A stretch of 64,000 bases of DNA, taken from Streptomyces naganishii JCM 4654 (GTDB lineage Bacteria; Actinomycetota; Actinomycetes; Streptomycetales; Streptomycetaceae). Below, piece by piece: positions 36,255 to 44,769 of the stretch. The notes under the pieces were generated by a model. It was not told the origin of the DNA and ran no database searches. It saw nothing but the letters and a program-made list of their open reading frames with translations. The stretch covers positions 248,001 through 312,000 of the forward strand of contig NZ_BMVF01000003.1 of the NCBI RefSeq assembly GCF_014650575.1. Direction: 5' to 3'. The position numbers were made by a program, and so were the translations under genes. Numbering within the stretch: the stretch's first letter is position 1; each line of letters opens with the position of its first letter.

Positions 36255-36920
36255 TCAGCCCAGCCAGCCGGGGCGGACCAGGCCCGACTCGTAGGCGATC
36301 ACGACGAGTTGGGCGCGGTCGCGGGCGCCGAGCTTGATCATGGTGCGGCTGACGTGGGTCTTGGCGGTCAGGGGGCTGACCACCAGGCGGCGGGCGATCT
36401 CGTCGTTGGACAGGCCGATGCCGACCAGGGCCATGACCTCGCGCTCGCGTTCGGTGAGCCGGGAGAGCGCCCCGGCGGCCGCGGGCTGCTTGGAGCGGGC
36501 GGCGAACTCGGCGATCAGGCGGCGGGTCACGCCGGGCGAGAGCAGGGCGTCGCCGGCGACCACCGCCCTGACGGCGCGCAGGAGTTCATCGGGTTCGGTG
36601 TCCTTGACCAGGAAGCCGGAGGCGCCCGAGCGGATCGCCTCGAAGACGTACTCGTCCAGTTCGAAGGTGGTCAGCATGACCACCTTGACCTCGCCGAGCG
36701 CCGCGTCCCCGGTGATGCGCCGGGTCGCCGCGAGGCCGTCGAGCAGCGGCATGCGGATGTCCATCAGGACGACGTCCGGGCGCAGTTGGCGCACCTGGCG
36801 CACGGCATCCTCGCCGTCGGCGGCCTCCCCGGCGACCTCGATGTCCGGCTGCGCGTCGAGCAGGGCCCGGAAGCCGGCCCGCACCAGCGACTGGTCGTCG
36901 GCGAGCAGCACACGGATCAC
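36255..36920 (-). CDS. NarL/LuxR-type response regulator
   Basis: A 221-residue two-domain regulator. The receiver (1-120) has the acidic pair ADDQ, the phosphoacceptor in PDVVLMDIRMP (Asp near 54), Thr in VVMLTTFE and the lysine in GFLVKDTEP near 105. The LuxR helix-turn-helix (about 155-215) reads LTEREREVMALVGIGLSNDEI, then LVVSPLTAKTHVSRTM. It overlaps the upstream kinase gene by four bases (ATGA), so both are made from one message. No target operon can be named from the window. Confidence 0.95.
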   Translation of the reverse strand: MIRVLLADDQSLVRAGFRALLDAQPDIEVAGEAADGEDAVRQVRQLRPDVVLMDIRMPLLDGLAATRRITGDAALGEVKVVMLTTFELDEYVFEAIRSGASGFLVKDTEPDELLRAVRAVVAGDALLSPGVTRRLIAEFAARSKQPAAAGALSRLTEREREVMALVGIGLSNDEIARRLVVSPLTAKTHVSRTMIKLGARDRAQLVVIAYESGLVRPGWLG

Positions 36921-38143
36921 CGGTTGTCCTCCTGGTTCGTCAGGGGCAGCACGGCCACCACCCGCCAGCCGCCGCCCGGTTGTTCACCGGCGTCGATGGT
37001 GCCACCGAGCGCGGCGGCCCGCTCCCGCATCCCGGCCAGCCCGTTGCCGCTGCCGCCCGCGTCCGCGCCGGTCGCCGGCCCGTCGTCGTCCACGCACAGC
37101 CGCAGCGCGCCCCCCTCGTGCGCGATGCGCACCCGGGCGCGCCGGGAGCCCGAGTGCCGTACGACATTGGTGAGCGCCTCCTGCACGATGCGGAAGGCGG
37201 CGAGGTCGGCGCCCGGCGGCAGCGGGGGCGCCTCGCCCTCGACCTCGACCGTGAGCCCGGCGCCCGCCGCCTGCTCCACCAGTTCGGGCAGCCGGCCGAG
37301 GCCGGGCGCCGGGGCGCGCGGGGCGGCGCCGGGGGTGCGCAGGGTGTCGAGCACCTGGCGGACCTCGCCGAGCGCCTCCTTGCTGGCGGCCTTGATGGTG
37401 GTGAGCGCGGTGCGCGCCTGCTCGGGGTCGGTGTCCAGGAGCGCGAGCCCGACCCCGGCCTGGACGTTGATGACGGAGATGCTGTGGGCGAGGACGTCGT
37501 GCAGTTCGCGGGCGATCCGCAGCCGTTCCTCGTCGGCGCGCCGCCGGGCCGCCGCGGCACGTTCGGCGCGCTCCCTCGCCCACTGCTCGCGGCGGTTGCG
37601 GGCCAGCTCCGAGACGGCGAGGACCGCCACCACCCAGGTGGCGATGACGAGTTGCTGCTCCCAGGAGGAGGCGGTGTCGCCGGGCGGGGGCAGCAGGCGG
37701 TAGAGCCAGAGGGTGATGAGCGCGTGCCCGGCCCACAGCAGTCCCACGGCCGCCCAGGCGGCCCGGCGGTGCCCCGCCACGACCGCGCTGAAGCAGGCGA
37801 CCACGACGGCGAGGAAGACGGGTCCGTACGGGTATCCCGCGGCGAGGTAGGCCAGGGTGGACGCCGCGGTGCCGAAGACCACGAACACCGGGTACCGCTT
37901 GCGCCACAGCAGCAGCCCGGAGGTCACCAGGAGCAGCAGCACGGCGTAGGCGTCCAGCGGCTCGCGGTGGCCGTGCTGGTTGCGGGCCGCGAAGGAGGAG
38001 CCGATGAGCACGAAGGCGGTGAGGACGACGGTCGACACCCACGGCCACCGGCCACCCGGCCGTTCCTCGCCGCGCCCCCGCCACGGCGGCCCGGGCCGGC
38101 CCCACCCCGGCGGTCCACCCGGGCGTATGCGCTGCTCTCCCAT
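36917..38143 (-). CDS. Sensor histidine kinase, NarL-partner (HisKA_3) type
   Basis: A 408-residue membrane kinase. After a Gly/Pro/Arg-rich start, five or six membrane helices lie at about residues 35-165. The dimerisation domain carries the phosphoacceptor in RIARELHDVLAHSISVINVQAG near 218; the ATPase domain follows with the N-box RIVQEALTNVVRHSG, the G1 box CVDDDGP and G2 GNGLAGMRERAAALGG. No periplasmic sensor domain is present, so it probably senses a membrane-related cue. ATG 38143 starts MGEQRIRPGG. It forms a two-component pair with the overlapping regulator gene. Confidence 0.93.
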   Translation of the reverse strand: MGEQRIRPGGPPGWGRPGPPWRGRGEERPGGRWPWVSTVVLTAFVLIGSSFAARNQHGHREPLDAYAVLLLLVTSGLLLWRKRYPVFVVFGTAASTLAYLAAGYPYGPVFLAVVVACFSAVVAGHRRAAWAAVGLLWAGHALITLWLYRLLPPPGDTASSWEQQLVIATWVVAVLAVSELARNRREQWARERAERAAAARRRADEERLRIARELHDVLAHSISVINVQAGVGLALLDTDPEQARTALTTIKAASKEALGEVRQVLDTLRTPGAAPRAPAPGLGRLPELVEQAAGAGLTVEVEGEAPPLPPGADLAAFRIVQEALTNVVRHSGSRRARVRIAHEGGALRLCVDDDGPATGADAGGSGNGLAGMRERAAALGGTIDAGEQPGGGWRVVAVLPLTNQEDNR

Positions 38144-38467
38144 ACCGGCCACGCTAGACGGCCCCCGCCGCACGGCGCGTCGGCCGCACGAGGTGATCAC
38201 CCGTACTCCCGGGGAAGTACACCGGGCGGGCCGGACCGGCGGCCGGGGCACGCGTGAAGGCCGGGTCAGGTTCGGCACCCGGTCAGATCAGGCAGCCGTC
38301 CAGGCCGGAGGCCGGTCAGGCTCGGAGGCCGGTCACGGCCGAAGCCAATCAGACCCGGAGGCCGATCAGACTCGGAGGCCGATAAGACCCGGTAGCCGGT
38401 CACACCGGGAGGCCGATCAGACCCGGCAGCCGGTCACGCCCGGAGGGCAGTCACACCCGGAGGCCGG
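38144..38467. other. 324-base gap, mostly tandem repeats
   Basis: Between the histidine kinase start and the 3' end of the TetR gene; both genes are read leftward. The left half should hold the kinase promoter (nothing clear), and the right half is the 17-base repeat array. Confidence 0.5.
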
Positions 38468-38485
38468 TCACGCCCGGAGGCCGAT
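38307..38485. repeat. 17-base tandem repeat, about 10.5 units
   Basis: Units of the form GGAGGCCGGTCACGCCC start at 38307, 38324, 38341 (16 bases), 38357, 38374, 38391, 38408, 38425, 38442, 38459 and 38476 (partial). The middle alternates between GGTCAC and GATCAG. The last one and a half units are the final codons and stop of the TetR gene (stop at 38468-38470), so the array continues the gene's 3' end. Confidence 0.85.
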
Positions 38486-39157
38486 CGACTGCCCCAGTCG
38501 GGTCACCGCGTCCCTGAAGAAGGGTTCGCGGGCCTCCACGACCCGGTGGAACTGGCCGAACAGCTCGAAGCCGACCAGGCCGTACAGCTGCGCCCAGGCG
38601 GCGACCAGCGGGGCCGCCGCCTCCAGGGGCAGGCCGGGGGCGAAGTCGGCCGTCATCCGCTCGGCCTCCGCCCGCAGCTCGCCGGGGAGCGGGGGCGGGT
38701 TCAGGGCGCCGCGCTCGTGGGCGTCGCGGACGACGCCGATGAGGAGCAGACCGACCCGGGCCGCGGCGGGGACGGTGGTCTGCGGCGCGACGTAACCGGG
38801 CACGGGCGAGCCGTAGATCAGGGCGTACTCGTGCGGGTGCCCCAGCGCCCACCCGCGCACCGCCTCGCACACGGCGGTCCAGCGCACCGCCGGGCTCTCG
38901 TCGGCGACCGCCTCGTGCGCCGTCTCCGCGGCGGCGCCCAGGGAGTCGTAGGCGTCGATGATGAGGGCGGTCAGCAGGTCGTCGCGGCTGGGGAAGTACC
39001 GGTACAGCGCGGAGGAGACCATGCCGAGGTTGCGGGCCACGGCGCGCAGCGAGAGTTTCGCGGCGCCGTCGGCCGCGAGCTGCCGGCGGGCCTCGTCCTT
39101 GATCGCGGCGGTGATCTCCGTCCTGGCCCGGGCGCGGGCTCCCTGTGGGATGTTCAT
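38468..39157 (-). CDS. TetR family regulator of the adjacent reductase
   Basis: A 229-residue repressor. The helix-turn-helix domain (about 12-60) reads ITAAIKDEARRQLAADGAAK, then LRAVARNLGMVSSALYRYFPSRD. The C-terminal domain is the WHG type (TetR_C_13-like): RWTAVCEAVRGWALGHPHEYALIYGSPVPGY, with VGFELFGQFHRVVE near the end. ATG 39157 starts MNIPQGARAR; the upstream part of the frame would run through the operator. It lies divergent from a Ddn-type reductase gene and two matching palindromes lie between them. Its last codons merge with the 17-base repeat array. Confidence 0.92.
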   Translation of the reverse strand: MNIPQGARARARTEITAAIKDEARRQLAADGAAKLSLRAVARNLGMVSSALYRYFPSRDDLLTALIIDAYDSLGAAAETAHEAVADESPAVRWTAVCEAVRGWALGHPHEYALIYGSPVPGYVAPQTTVPAAARVGLLLIGVVRDAHERGALNPPPLPGELRAEAERMTADFAPGLPLEAAAPLVAAWAQLYGLVGFELFGQFHRVVEAREPFFRDAVTRLGQSIGLRA

Positions 39158-39197
39158 GCGAAGAGTGTTCCACGATTCCGGAGCGCCGCACACAAAT

Positions 39198-39212
39198 GTG
39201 AGCGCTGCTCTT
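39198..39212. promoter_or_regulatory. TetR operator copy 1 (imperfect)
   Basis: GTGAGCGCTGCTCTT matches the perfect palindrome at 39251-39265 in 12 of 15 positions. It lies 41 bases before the TetR start codon on the other strand. Confidence 0.6.
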
Positions 39213-39250
39213 GCCATGGAGCACCGATCCGGCGCACACTGTTCTCAACC

Positions 39251-39265
39251 GAGAGCACTGCTCTC
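39251..39265. promoter_or_regulatory. TetR operator copy 2 (perfect palindrome)
   Basis: GAGAGCA-C-TGCTCTC is a perfect 15-base palindrome, 20 bases before the ATG of the reductase gene. Its form is typical of operators of this TetR subgroup. Together with copy 1 it would let one repressor control both divergent genes. Confidence 0.72.
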
Positions 39266-39284
39266 CCAACCAGTGGGGGTCACC

Positions 39285-39761
39285 ATGCCGGCTTCGTCTT
39301 CCTCGTCGCCCTCTCCGTCGCCGTACTACCTCAAGGGCAGCCGGATGACCGTCCGTCTCAACGGCGTCATCGGCTGGCTGGCCCGCCGCGGGATCAGCCT
39401 CGCGGGTTCCGCGGAGCTGACCGTGCCGGGCCGCAAGAGCGGCAAGCCGCAGCGCGTCCCCGTCAACCCGCACACGTACGGCGGCGAGCAGTTCCTCGTC
39501 TCGGCCCGCGGCCACTCCCAGTGGGTGCGCAACATGCGTGCCGCGGGCGGCGGCGAGCTGCGGGTCGGCCGCAAGGTCCGCGCCTTCACCGCGGTGGAGC
39601 TGCCCGACGCGGAGAAGCTCCCCGTGCTGCGGACCTACCTGGAGAAGTGGGGCTGGGAGGTCAACGGGTACTTCCAGGGCGTGACGGCCAAGTCCTCCGA
39701 CGAGGAGATCGCCGCGTGCGCCGGCGACCACCCCGTCTTCCGGATCACGGTCAGGGACTGA
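39285..39761 (+). CDS. F420-type nitroreductase/quinone reductase (Ddn family)
   Basis: A 158-residue split-beta-barrel protein of the deazaflavin-dependent nitroreductase family. After a Ser/Pro-rich lead, the core has MTVRLNGVIGWLARRG, LTVPGRKSGKPQRVPV (phosphate-binding turn near residue 50), GEQFLVSARGHSQWVRNM near 68 and the closing AGDHPVFRI. Relatives reduce quinones or nitro compounds with F420H2; binding of F420 is inferred from family. ATG 39285 follows GGGGGT. The adjacent TetR operators suggest induction by a toxic small molecule. Its 3' end overlaps the next, convergent gene by 11 bases. Confidence 0.88.
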   Translation: MPASSSSSPSPSPYYLKGSRMTVRLNGVIGWLARRGISLAGSAELTVPGRKSGKPQRVPVNPHTYGGEQFLVSARGHSQWVRNMRAAGGGELRVGRKVRAFTAVELPDAEKLPVLRTYLEKWGWEVNGYFQGVTAKSSDEEIAACAGDHPVFRITVRD

Positions 39762-41004
39762 CCGCGTCCTCGGCGGCGGCCGGGGCGGCGGGGACGGGCC
39801 GCCGGTCCATGGCGGCCAGGGCGCGCTGGGCCATGGGATGGGTACGGACCAGCTCGCCCAGCGAGGTGGAGCCCTGCGTGATGTCCCGGAACGCACGCCA
39901 GGCCGGGCGGAAGCCGGTCAGGGCGGCGTGGAAGAGTCCGGGGCGGCGCTCGAACACGGTCAGCATCCGCTTGCCGACGGCCATCTCGACGCCGAGGCCG
40001 GCCTTGACCGCGAACGCGTAGTTCAGGGCCTGGCGCCGGGTGTCCACCGCGTCGTGCGCCTCGGCGATCCGCACCGCCCACTCCCCCGCGAGCCGCCCGG
40101 ACCTGAGCGCGAAGGAGATGCCCTCGCGCGTCCACGGCTCCAGCAGCCCGGCCGCGTCCCCGCACACCAGCACCCGCCCGCGCGAGAGCGGCGAGTCGTC
40201 GGCGCGGCAGCGGGTCAGATGGCCGGAGGAGATGCTCGGCTCGAAGCCGGCGAGGCCGAGCCGGGCGACGAAGTCCTCCAAGTACCGCTTGGTGGCGGCG
40301 CCTTCGCCGCGGGCCGAGATCACGCCGACCGTCAGGGTGTCCCCCTTGGGGAACACCCAGCCGTAACTGCCCGGCATCGGGCCCCAGTCGATGAGGACCC
40401 GCCCCCGCCAGTCCTCCGCGACCGTCTCGGGCACCGGGATCTCCGCCTCCAGACCGAGGTCGACCTGGTCCACCTTGACCCCGACGTGCGCCCCTATCCG
40501 GCCGGCGCTGCCGTCCGCGCCGACCACCGCGCGCGCCAGCACCGTCTCGCCGCCCTGGAGGACCACGGCGACCGTGCGCCGGTCCGGCACCGCCGAGCCG
40601 TGCTGCTCGACCCGGGAGACGGCCACGCCGGTGCGCAGCTCGGCGCCCGCCTTCTGCGCGTGCTCGACCAGCTGCTGGTCGAACTCGGGCCGGTTGATCA
40701 GGCCGAACAGCATCCTCTTGGAACGGCGGGTGCGGGTGAAACGGCCGTTGTTGGAGAACGTCACCGCGTGCACGCGGTCCTTCAGCGGCAGCTCGAAGCC
40801 GGGCGGCAGCGCGTCGCGCGAGGGGCCGATGATGCCGCCGCCGCACGTCTTGTACCGGGGCAGCTCCGCCTTCTCCAGCAGCAGCACGCGCCGCCCCGCG
40901 ACCGCCGCCGCGTAGGCGGCCGAGGCCCCCGCGGGTCCCGCGCCCACCACGACGACGTCCCACACCTGCCGCACGTCGTCCGCCGAAGAGTTCTCGCTGC
41001 TCAC
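39751..41004 (-). CDS. Geranylgeranyl reductase-family FAD oxidoreductase
   Basis: A 417-residue flavoprotein. The FAD-binding dinucleotide fold is at the N-terminus (VWDVVVVGAGPAGASAAYAA, about 13-32); PRYKTCGGGI near 50 is the family cysteine motif, NRPEFDQQLVEHA near 104, VVGADGSAGRIG near 160 and the second FAD motif VLVCGDAAGLLEPWTREGI near 288. Family members saturate isoprenoid chains or hydroxylate small molecules (for example menaquinone side-chain reduction). In Actinobacteria a relative lies beside respiratory genes, but none are next to it here. GTG 41004 begins VSSENSSADD. A substrate cannot be named. Confidence 0.9.
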   Translation of the reverse strand: MSSENSSADDVRQVWDVVVVGAGPAGASAAYAAAVAGRRVLLLEKAELPRYKTCGGGIIGPSRDALPPGFELPLKDRVHAVTFSNNGRFTRTRRSKRMLFGLINRPEFDQQLVEHAQKAGAELRTGVAVSRVEQHGSAVPDRRTVAVVLQGGETVLARAVVGADGSAGRIGAHVGVKVDQVDLGLEAEIPVPETVAEDWRGRVLIDWGPMPGSYGWVFPKGDTLTVGVISARGEGAATKRYLEDFVARLGLAGFEPSISSGHLTRCRADDSPLSRGRVLVCGDAAGLLEPWTREGISFALRSGRLAGEWAVRIAEAHDAVDTRRQALNYAFAVKAGLGVEMAVGKRMLTVFERRPGLFHAALTGFRPAWRAFRDITQGSTSLGELVRTHPMAQRALAAMDRRPVPAAPAAAEDAVSP

Positions 41005-41220
41005 GATGGTCTACCGCTCCCGATCAAGCCGCTCGCTGCTGCTGTCTCCCGCATCCTACGGCGGCCTGGGCCGGTGACCGCTGTGGGAGGATCGGCAGCG
41101 TATGCGCACCACACACCAGGACGCGCCTACGCTGACCCGATCATCCGGAACACCCAGGTGCCCGGAAGTACCACCCGAGGTACCCGCCGGCACCGAGTCG
41201 CACCTACGAGGAGCGTGCCC

Positions 41221-42573
41221 ATGTCGTCGCATCCGGTCGCCGAGACCGTCGCCTCCCTGATGCCCAGGGCCCGGGCCGAACTCGCCGAGCTGGTGGCCTT
41301 CAAGTCGGTGGCGGACTTCGGCCAGTACCCGCGGAGCGAGAGCGAGGGCGCCGCGAACTGGGTCGCCGACGCGCTGCGCGCCGAGGGCTTCACCGATGTG
41401 GCGCTGCTCGACACCCCGGACGGCACCCAGTCGGTGTACGGCTACCTGCCCGGCCCCGAGGGGGCGCGCACCGTCCTGCTGTACGCCCACTACGACGTGC
41501 AGCCGCCGCTGGACGAGGCCGGCTGGGACACGCCGCCGTTCGAGCTGACCGAGCGCGACGGCCGCTGGTACGGGCGCGGGGCCGCGGACTGCAAGGGCGG
41601 CGTCATCATGCACCTGCTCGCGCTGCGCGCCCTCAAGGCCAACGGCGGCATACCGGTGCACGTCAAGGTGATCGCCGAGGGCTCGGAGGAGCAGGGCACG
41701 GGCGGCCTGGAGCGCTACGCCGAGGAGCACCCCGAACTGCTGCGCGCCGACACCGTCGTGATCGGCGACGCCGGCAACTTCCGCGTCGGCCTGCCCACGG
41801 TCACCACCACCCTGCGCGGCATGACCCTGGTCCGCGCCCAGGTCGACACCCTCCAGGGCAACCTGCACTCCGGCCAGTTCGGCGGCGCCGCGCCCGACGC
41901 GCTCGCGGCGCTGATCCGCGCCCTGGACTCGCTGCGCGCCGAGGACGGCTCCACGACCGTCGACGGCCTGCCCGGCGGGACCGCGTGGGAGGGGCTCCAG
42001 TACGACGAGGAGCAGTTCCGCAAGGACGCCAAGGTGCTCGACGGCGTGGAGCTGATCGGCTCCGGCACGGTCGCCGACCGCATCTGGGCACGGCCCGCCG
42101 TCACCGTCCTCGGCATCGACTGCCCGCCGGTCGTCGGAGCCACCCCCTCGGTGCAGGCGAGCGCCCGCGCCCTGATCAGCCTGCGCGTGCCGCCGGGCGT
42201 CGACGCCGCCGAGGCGACCAAGCTGCTCCAGGCCCACCTGGAGGCCCACACCCCGTGGGGCGCCCGGGTACGCACCGAGCAGATCGGCCAGGGCCAGGCC
42301 TTCCGCGCCGACACCACCAGCCCCGCCTACCGCGCCATGGCCGACGCGATGGCCGTCGCCTACCCGGGCGAGCGGATGCAGTACGCGGGCCAGGGCGGCT
42401 CCATCCCGCTGTGCAACACCCTCGCCGCGCTGTACCCCGAGGCCGAGATCCTCCTCATCGGCCTGAGCGAGCCCGAGGCCCAGATCCACGCCGTGAACGA
42501 GAGCGTCTCCCCCGACGAGCTGGAGCGCCTGTCGGTCACGGAGGCCCTCTTCCTCCTCAACTACGCGGGCTGA
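41221..42573 (+). CDS. M20-family dipeptidase
   Basis: A 450-residue metallopeptidase. Metal ligands of the M20 family appear in order: VLLYAHYDVQP near residue 87, RGAADCKGG near 121, the catalytic Glu pair in IAEGSEEQG near 155, IGDAGN near 180 and the late histidine in EAQIHAVNE near 422. The dimerisation insert runs about 200-335. It probably cleaves dipeptides (including glycine or N-blocked ones) in the cytosol; no signal peptide is present. ATG 41221 starts MSSHPVAETVAS with GGAGCG upstream. The gene stands alone. Confidence 0.92.
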   Translation: MSSHPVAETVASLMPRARAELAELVAFKSVADFGQYPRSESEGAANWVADALRAEGFTDVALLDTPDGTQSVYGYLPGPEGARTVLLYAHYDVQPPLDEAGWDTPPFELTERDGRWYGRGAADCKGGVIMHLLALRALKANGGIPVHVKVIAEGSEEQGTGGLERYAEEHPELLRADTVVIGDAGNFRVGLPTVTTTLRGMTLVRAQVDTLQGNLHSGQFGGAAPDALAALIRALDSLRAEDGSTTVDGLPGGTAWEGLQYDEEQFRKDAKVLDGVELIGSGTVADRIWARPAVTVLGIDCPPVVGATPSVQASARALISLRVPPGVDAAEATKLLQAHLEAHTPWGARVRTEQIGQGQAFRADTTSPAYRAMADAMAVAYPGERMQYAGQGGSIPLCNTLAALYPEAEILLIGLSEPEAQIHAVNESVSPDELERLSVTEALFLLNYAG

Positions 42574-43147
42574 GAAGGCCTTTACCGCTCTCGGGGGGGG
42601 CGGGGCCGCACGAGCCACGGGATGCGGAGGTCCGCGCCGGGGGCGCCCTCGGCGCGGACGAGCAGCCGCTCCGAGGCGCGCGCCGGGGCGGGGAGCGGGC
42701 ACCCGGTGCCTCCAAGGGCGGCCTGCACGACGGCCACGGTCACGGCGACGGCGCGGGCCGGCACCGGCGGCCGGCCCGGCCCAGCGCCCCAGGGCCGGCG
42801 ACAGACCCCGCGCCGGGAAACCCGCCGCCCGACGACCGGCCCCCCAACCTCAGACGGCCACCGATCCCGCGGCGCGGCCCACCGCCGACGACCGGCCCGA
42901 CCCATGGATGGCGACTGGGCCTGGCGCCGGGAACGTGGTTGTGGCGGTGGCCGCGCCGCGGACGTGCGCCGGGGTGTCCGGGCTCTGGCCGGCGGCGACG
43001 CCCGTGGGAGCAGTCCCGTGGGAACGGCCCCGTCGGAGCAATCCCGTCGGAACAGTCCCGCGGGAGCAGCCCCGTCGGAGGCGCGCCCGAGGGTCGGCTA
43101 CCGGGTCACCGGGCCGGAGTCCGAAGCGAGCCGCCGGTCGCGGTCGG
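42574..43147. other. 574-base gap with 14-base tandem repeat
   Basis: Between the convergent dipeptidase and TmrB-NUDIX genes. Besides the tandem repeat at 43004-43081, the stretch at 42929-42960 reads TWLWRWPRR on the plus strand, like the lead of the NPLRR membrane proteins, but no membrane helix or further similarity follows. No real gene is supported. Confidence 0.5.
43004..43081. repeat. 14-base tandem repeat, about 5.5 units
   Basis: Units start at 43004, 43018, 43032, 43046, 43060 and 43074 and have the form GTSGGARCRGYCCC. Within each unit GGGA/TCCC-type complementarity would let the RNA fold into small hairpins. Confidence 0.75.
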
Positions 43148-44188
43148 TCAGCCGATCGGCACGCCCGCTTCCAGGTACAGGGCGGCGCCGCGTTCGCGGG
43201 CGCGCAGGGCCCAGCGCAGGCGTTCGTAACGCACGGGCGGGAGGAGGTCGGCGGCCTCGCGCTCGGTGACGAAGCGGCAGTCGCGCAGCTCGGGCCCCGG
43301 CAGCAGCAGCCGGCCGGCGGCGGCCGAGTCGAGCCGGCCGCCGTCGAAGAGCAGGCGCAGACCGCCGTATCCGGGGGGCGCGGGCGGCTCCCAGTCGACG
43401 ACGAGCAGCCGGGGCACGTCGGCCAGGCGTATCCCGGTCTCCTCGGCGACCTCGCGCATGCCCGCCCGCGCGGGAGCCTCGCCGGGCTCGACGACACCGC
43501 CCGGGAACTCCCAGCCGGCCTTGTAGGTGGGGTCGACGAGCAGCACGCGGTCGTGCTCATCGAAGAGCAGGACACCGGAGGCGACCGTCTCCGACGTCGG
43601 CTCGGGGGTCTGCACGATGTCGCACACGGACGCGGTCCCGCTCCCCACCGCCTCGGCGATCCGGACGGCCGTGGCGTAGGGCGTGAGCGCGCTGTTGTCG
43701 ACGAGGTGGGCGTCGGCGGTCAGCCAGGCCGCGAGGGCCGCGCGGTAGGGCTCGATGTGGTCGTAGGACCACTGGCGCACCCGCATCTCGCCGGCCGGGA
43801 GGTCGGGCGGGACCTCCCGGCCGGCTATCCGCTCGCGCAGGATCGTTTCGGCCGGGGCCAGGAGTATGTGCCGTACGCCGATGCGGCGCGCGGCGAGCCC
43901 GCCGAAGATCTCGTCGCGGTACTCCTGGCGCAGCAGGGTCATGGGAACCACGAGGGTGCCGCCCAGCTCGGCGAGCATCGCGGCCGCCGTGTCGATCACC
44001 AGCCGGCGCCAGATGGGCAGGTCCTGGTAGTCGCCGACCTCGGCCAGATGCTTGGGCGGCAGCAGGTGCGGGAGTGCTCCACCGATGACTTCGGGGTCGA
44101 AGAGCGTGCTGTTCGGGATCAGTTCGATCAGTTCCCGTGCGGTGGTCGTCTTTCCCGCACCGAACGCGCCGTTGATCCAGACGATCAC
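43148..44188 (-). CDS. TmrB-like P-loop protein fused to a NUDIX hydrolase
   Basis: A 346-residue two-domain protein. Residues 1-190 resemble TmrB, the tunicamycin resistance ATP-binding protein: [19 protein letters not shown] with the P-loop at 8-15, [18 protein letters not shown], the [13 protein letters not shown] helix, [14 protein letters not shown] and [15 protein letters not shown]. Residues about 205-340 are a NUDIX domain with the box [21 protein letters not shown] (about 222-242) and a TG after it. NUDIX enzymes cleave nucleoside diphosphates linked to another group. The fusion suggests phosphorylation and pyrophosphate cleavage of the same nucleotide-like compound; a drug of the tunicamycin type is one candidate. 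ATG 44188 is clear. It stands alone and converges with the dipeptidase gene. Confidence 0.87.
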   Translation of the reverse strand: MIVWINGAFGAGKTTTARELIELIPNSTLFDPEVIGGALPHLLPPKHLAEVGDYQDLPIWRRLVIDTAAAMLAELGGTLVVPMTLLRQEYRDEIFGGLAARRIGVRHILLAPAETILRERIAGREVPPDLPAGEMRVRQWSYDHIEPYRAALAAWLTADAHLVDNSALTPYATAVRIAEAVGSGTASVCDIVQTPEPTSETVASGVLLFDEHDRVLLVDPTYKAGWEFPGGVVEPGEAPARAGMREVAEETGIRLADVPRLLVVDWEPPAPPGYGGLRLLFDGGRLDSAAAGRLLLPGPELRDCRFVTEREAADLLPPVRYERLRWALRARERGAALYLEAGVPIG

Positions 44189-44385
44189 GTTTCCCCCTCT
44201 TCTGTTGGCCCCCTGTGGCTTGCCCGCTCCACCCTGCCACGGAAACCAGCCCCAGTTGAGGGCGCCGCACGCAAGGAGACCCGCAATCTGGCGGTGGGCA
44301 CGCCACGGCGCCGGGGCCCCTGCGGCAAGGGCACCGGCGCCGCGCGCGGCGGGACGGTCTCAGCCGCCCCGACCGGGGGACGGGC

Positions 44386-44580
44386 TCAGTCGCCCTGCCC
44401 CAGGGCGTCGTCGTCCACGGCGAGGCCGTCCTGGCCGGCGAGGTGGTCGACGCTGCCCACGGTGTCCTTCACGTGCAGATCCCCGAGCGCGTCGTGGTCG
44501 GCGGCGTGCGACGGGGTGACGGCGGCCACCACGAACCCGGTGGCGAGGGAGGCGAGGGCGAGCATGCTGCGCTTCTTCAT
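44386..44580 (-). CDS. Small secreted protein
   Basis: A 64-residue protein starting MKKRSMLALASLATGFVVAA with a classical signal peptide: two lysines and an arginine, a hydrophobic core and the cleavage site SHA-AD near residue 26. The mature part of about 38 residues is acidic (many Asp) without cysteines and includes LGDLHVKDTVGSVDHLAGQ. It is not a chaplin, which would have conserved cysteines and a different repeat. I do not recognise a named family. It is divergent from the alpha-galactosidase gene. Confidence 0.7.
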   Translation of the reverse strand: MKKRSMLALASLATGFVVAAVTPSHAADHDALGDLHVKDTVGSVDHLAGQDGLAVDDDALGQGD

Positions 44581-44769
44581 GACCGGTCAACGCGGACGGA
44601 CGCCGTTGGTCACGGTCCCGGCGAGCCGCGCTCGGACCGGAATCCGACGCGTCGGCACGCTTTCCAACAGAGTCGGACACGTCCTACCGTAAACACGCAC
44701 AGGTTGACGCGGGCATGAAGTGACCGCGGGCCCCACCCCATCCCACGCGAGTCCGGAGGAACGTCGACG

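Noticed and set aside
42929..42960. A third NPLRR-type lead (TWLWRWPRR) in the gap after the dipeptidase gene
   Set aside because: Only about ten codons match and neither helix nor external domain follows, so chance in a GC-rich gap cannot be excluded.
42622..43269. Several overlapping frames in the gap before the TmrB-NUDIX gene
   Set aside because: They change composition with the 14-base repeat and show no conserved motif, and two run into the NUDIX gene antisense.
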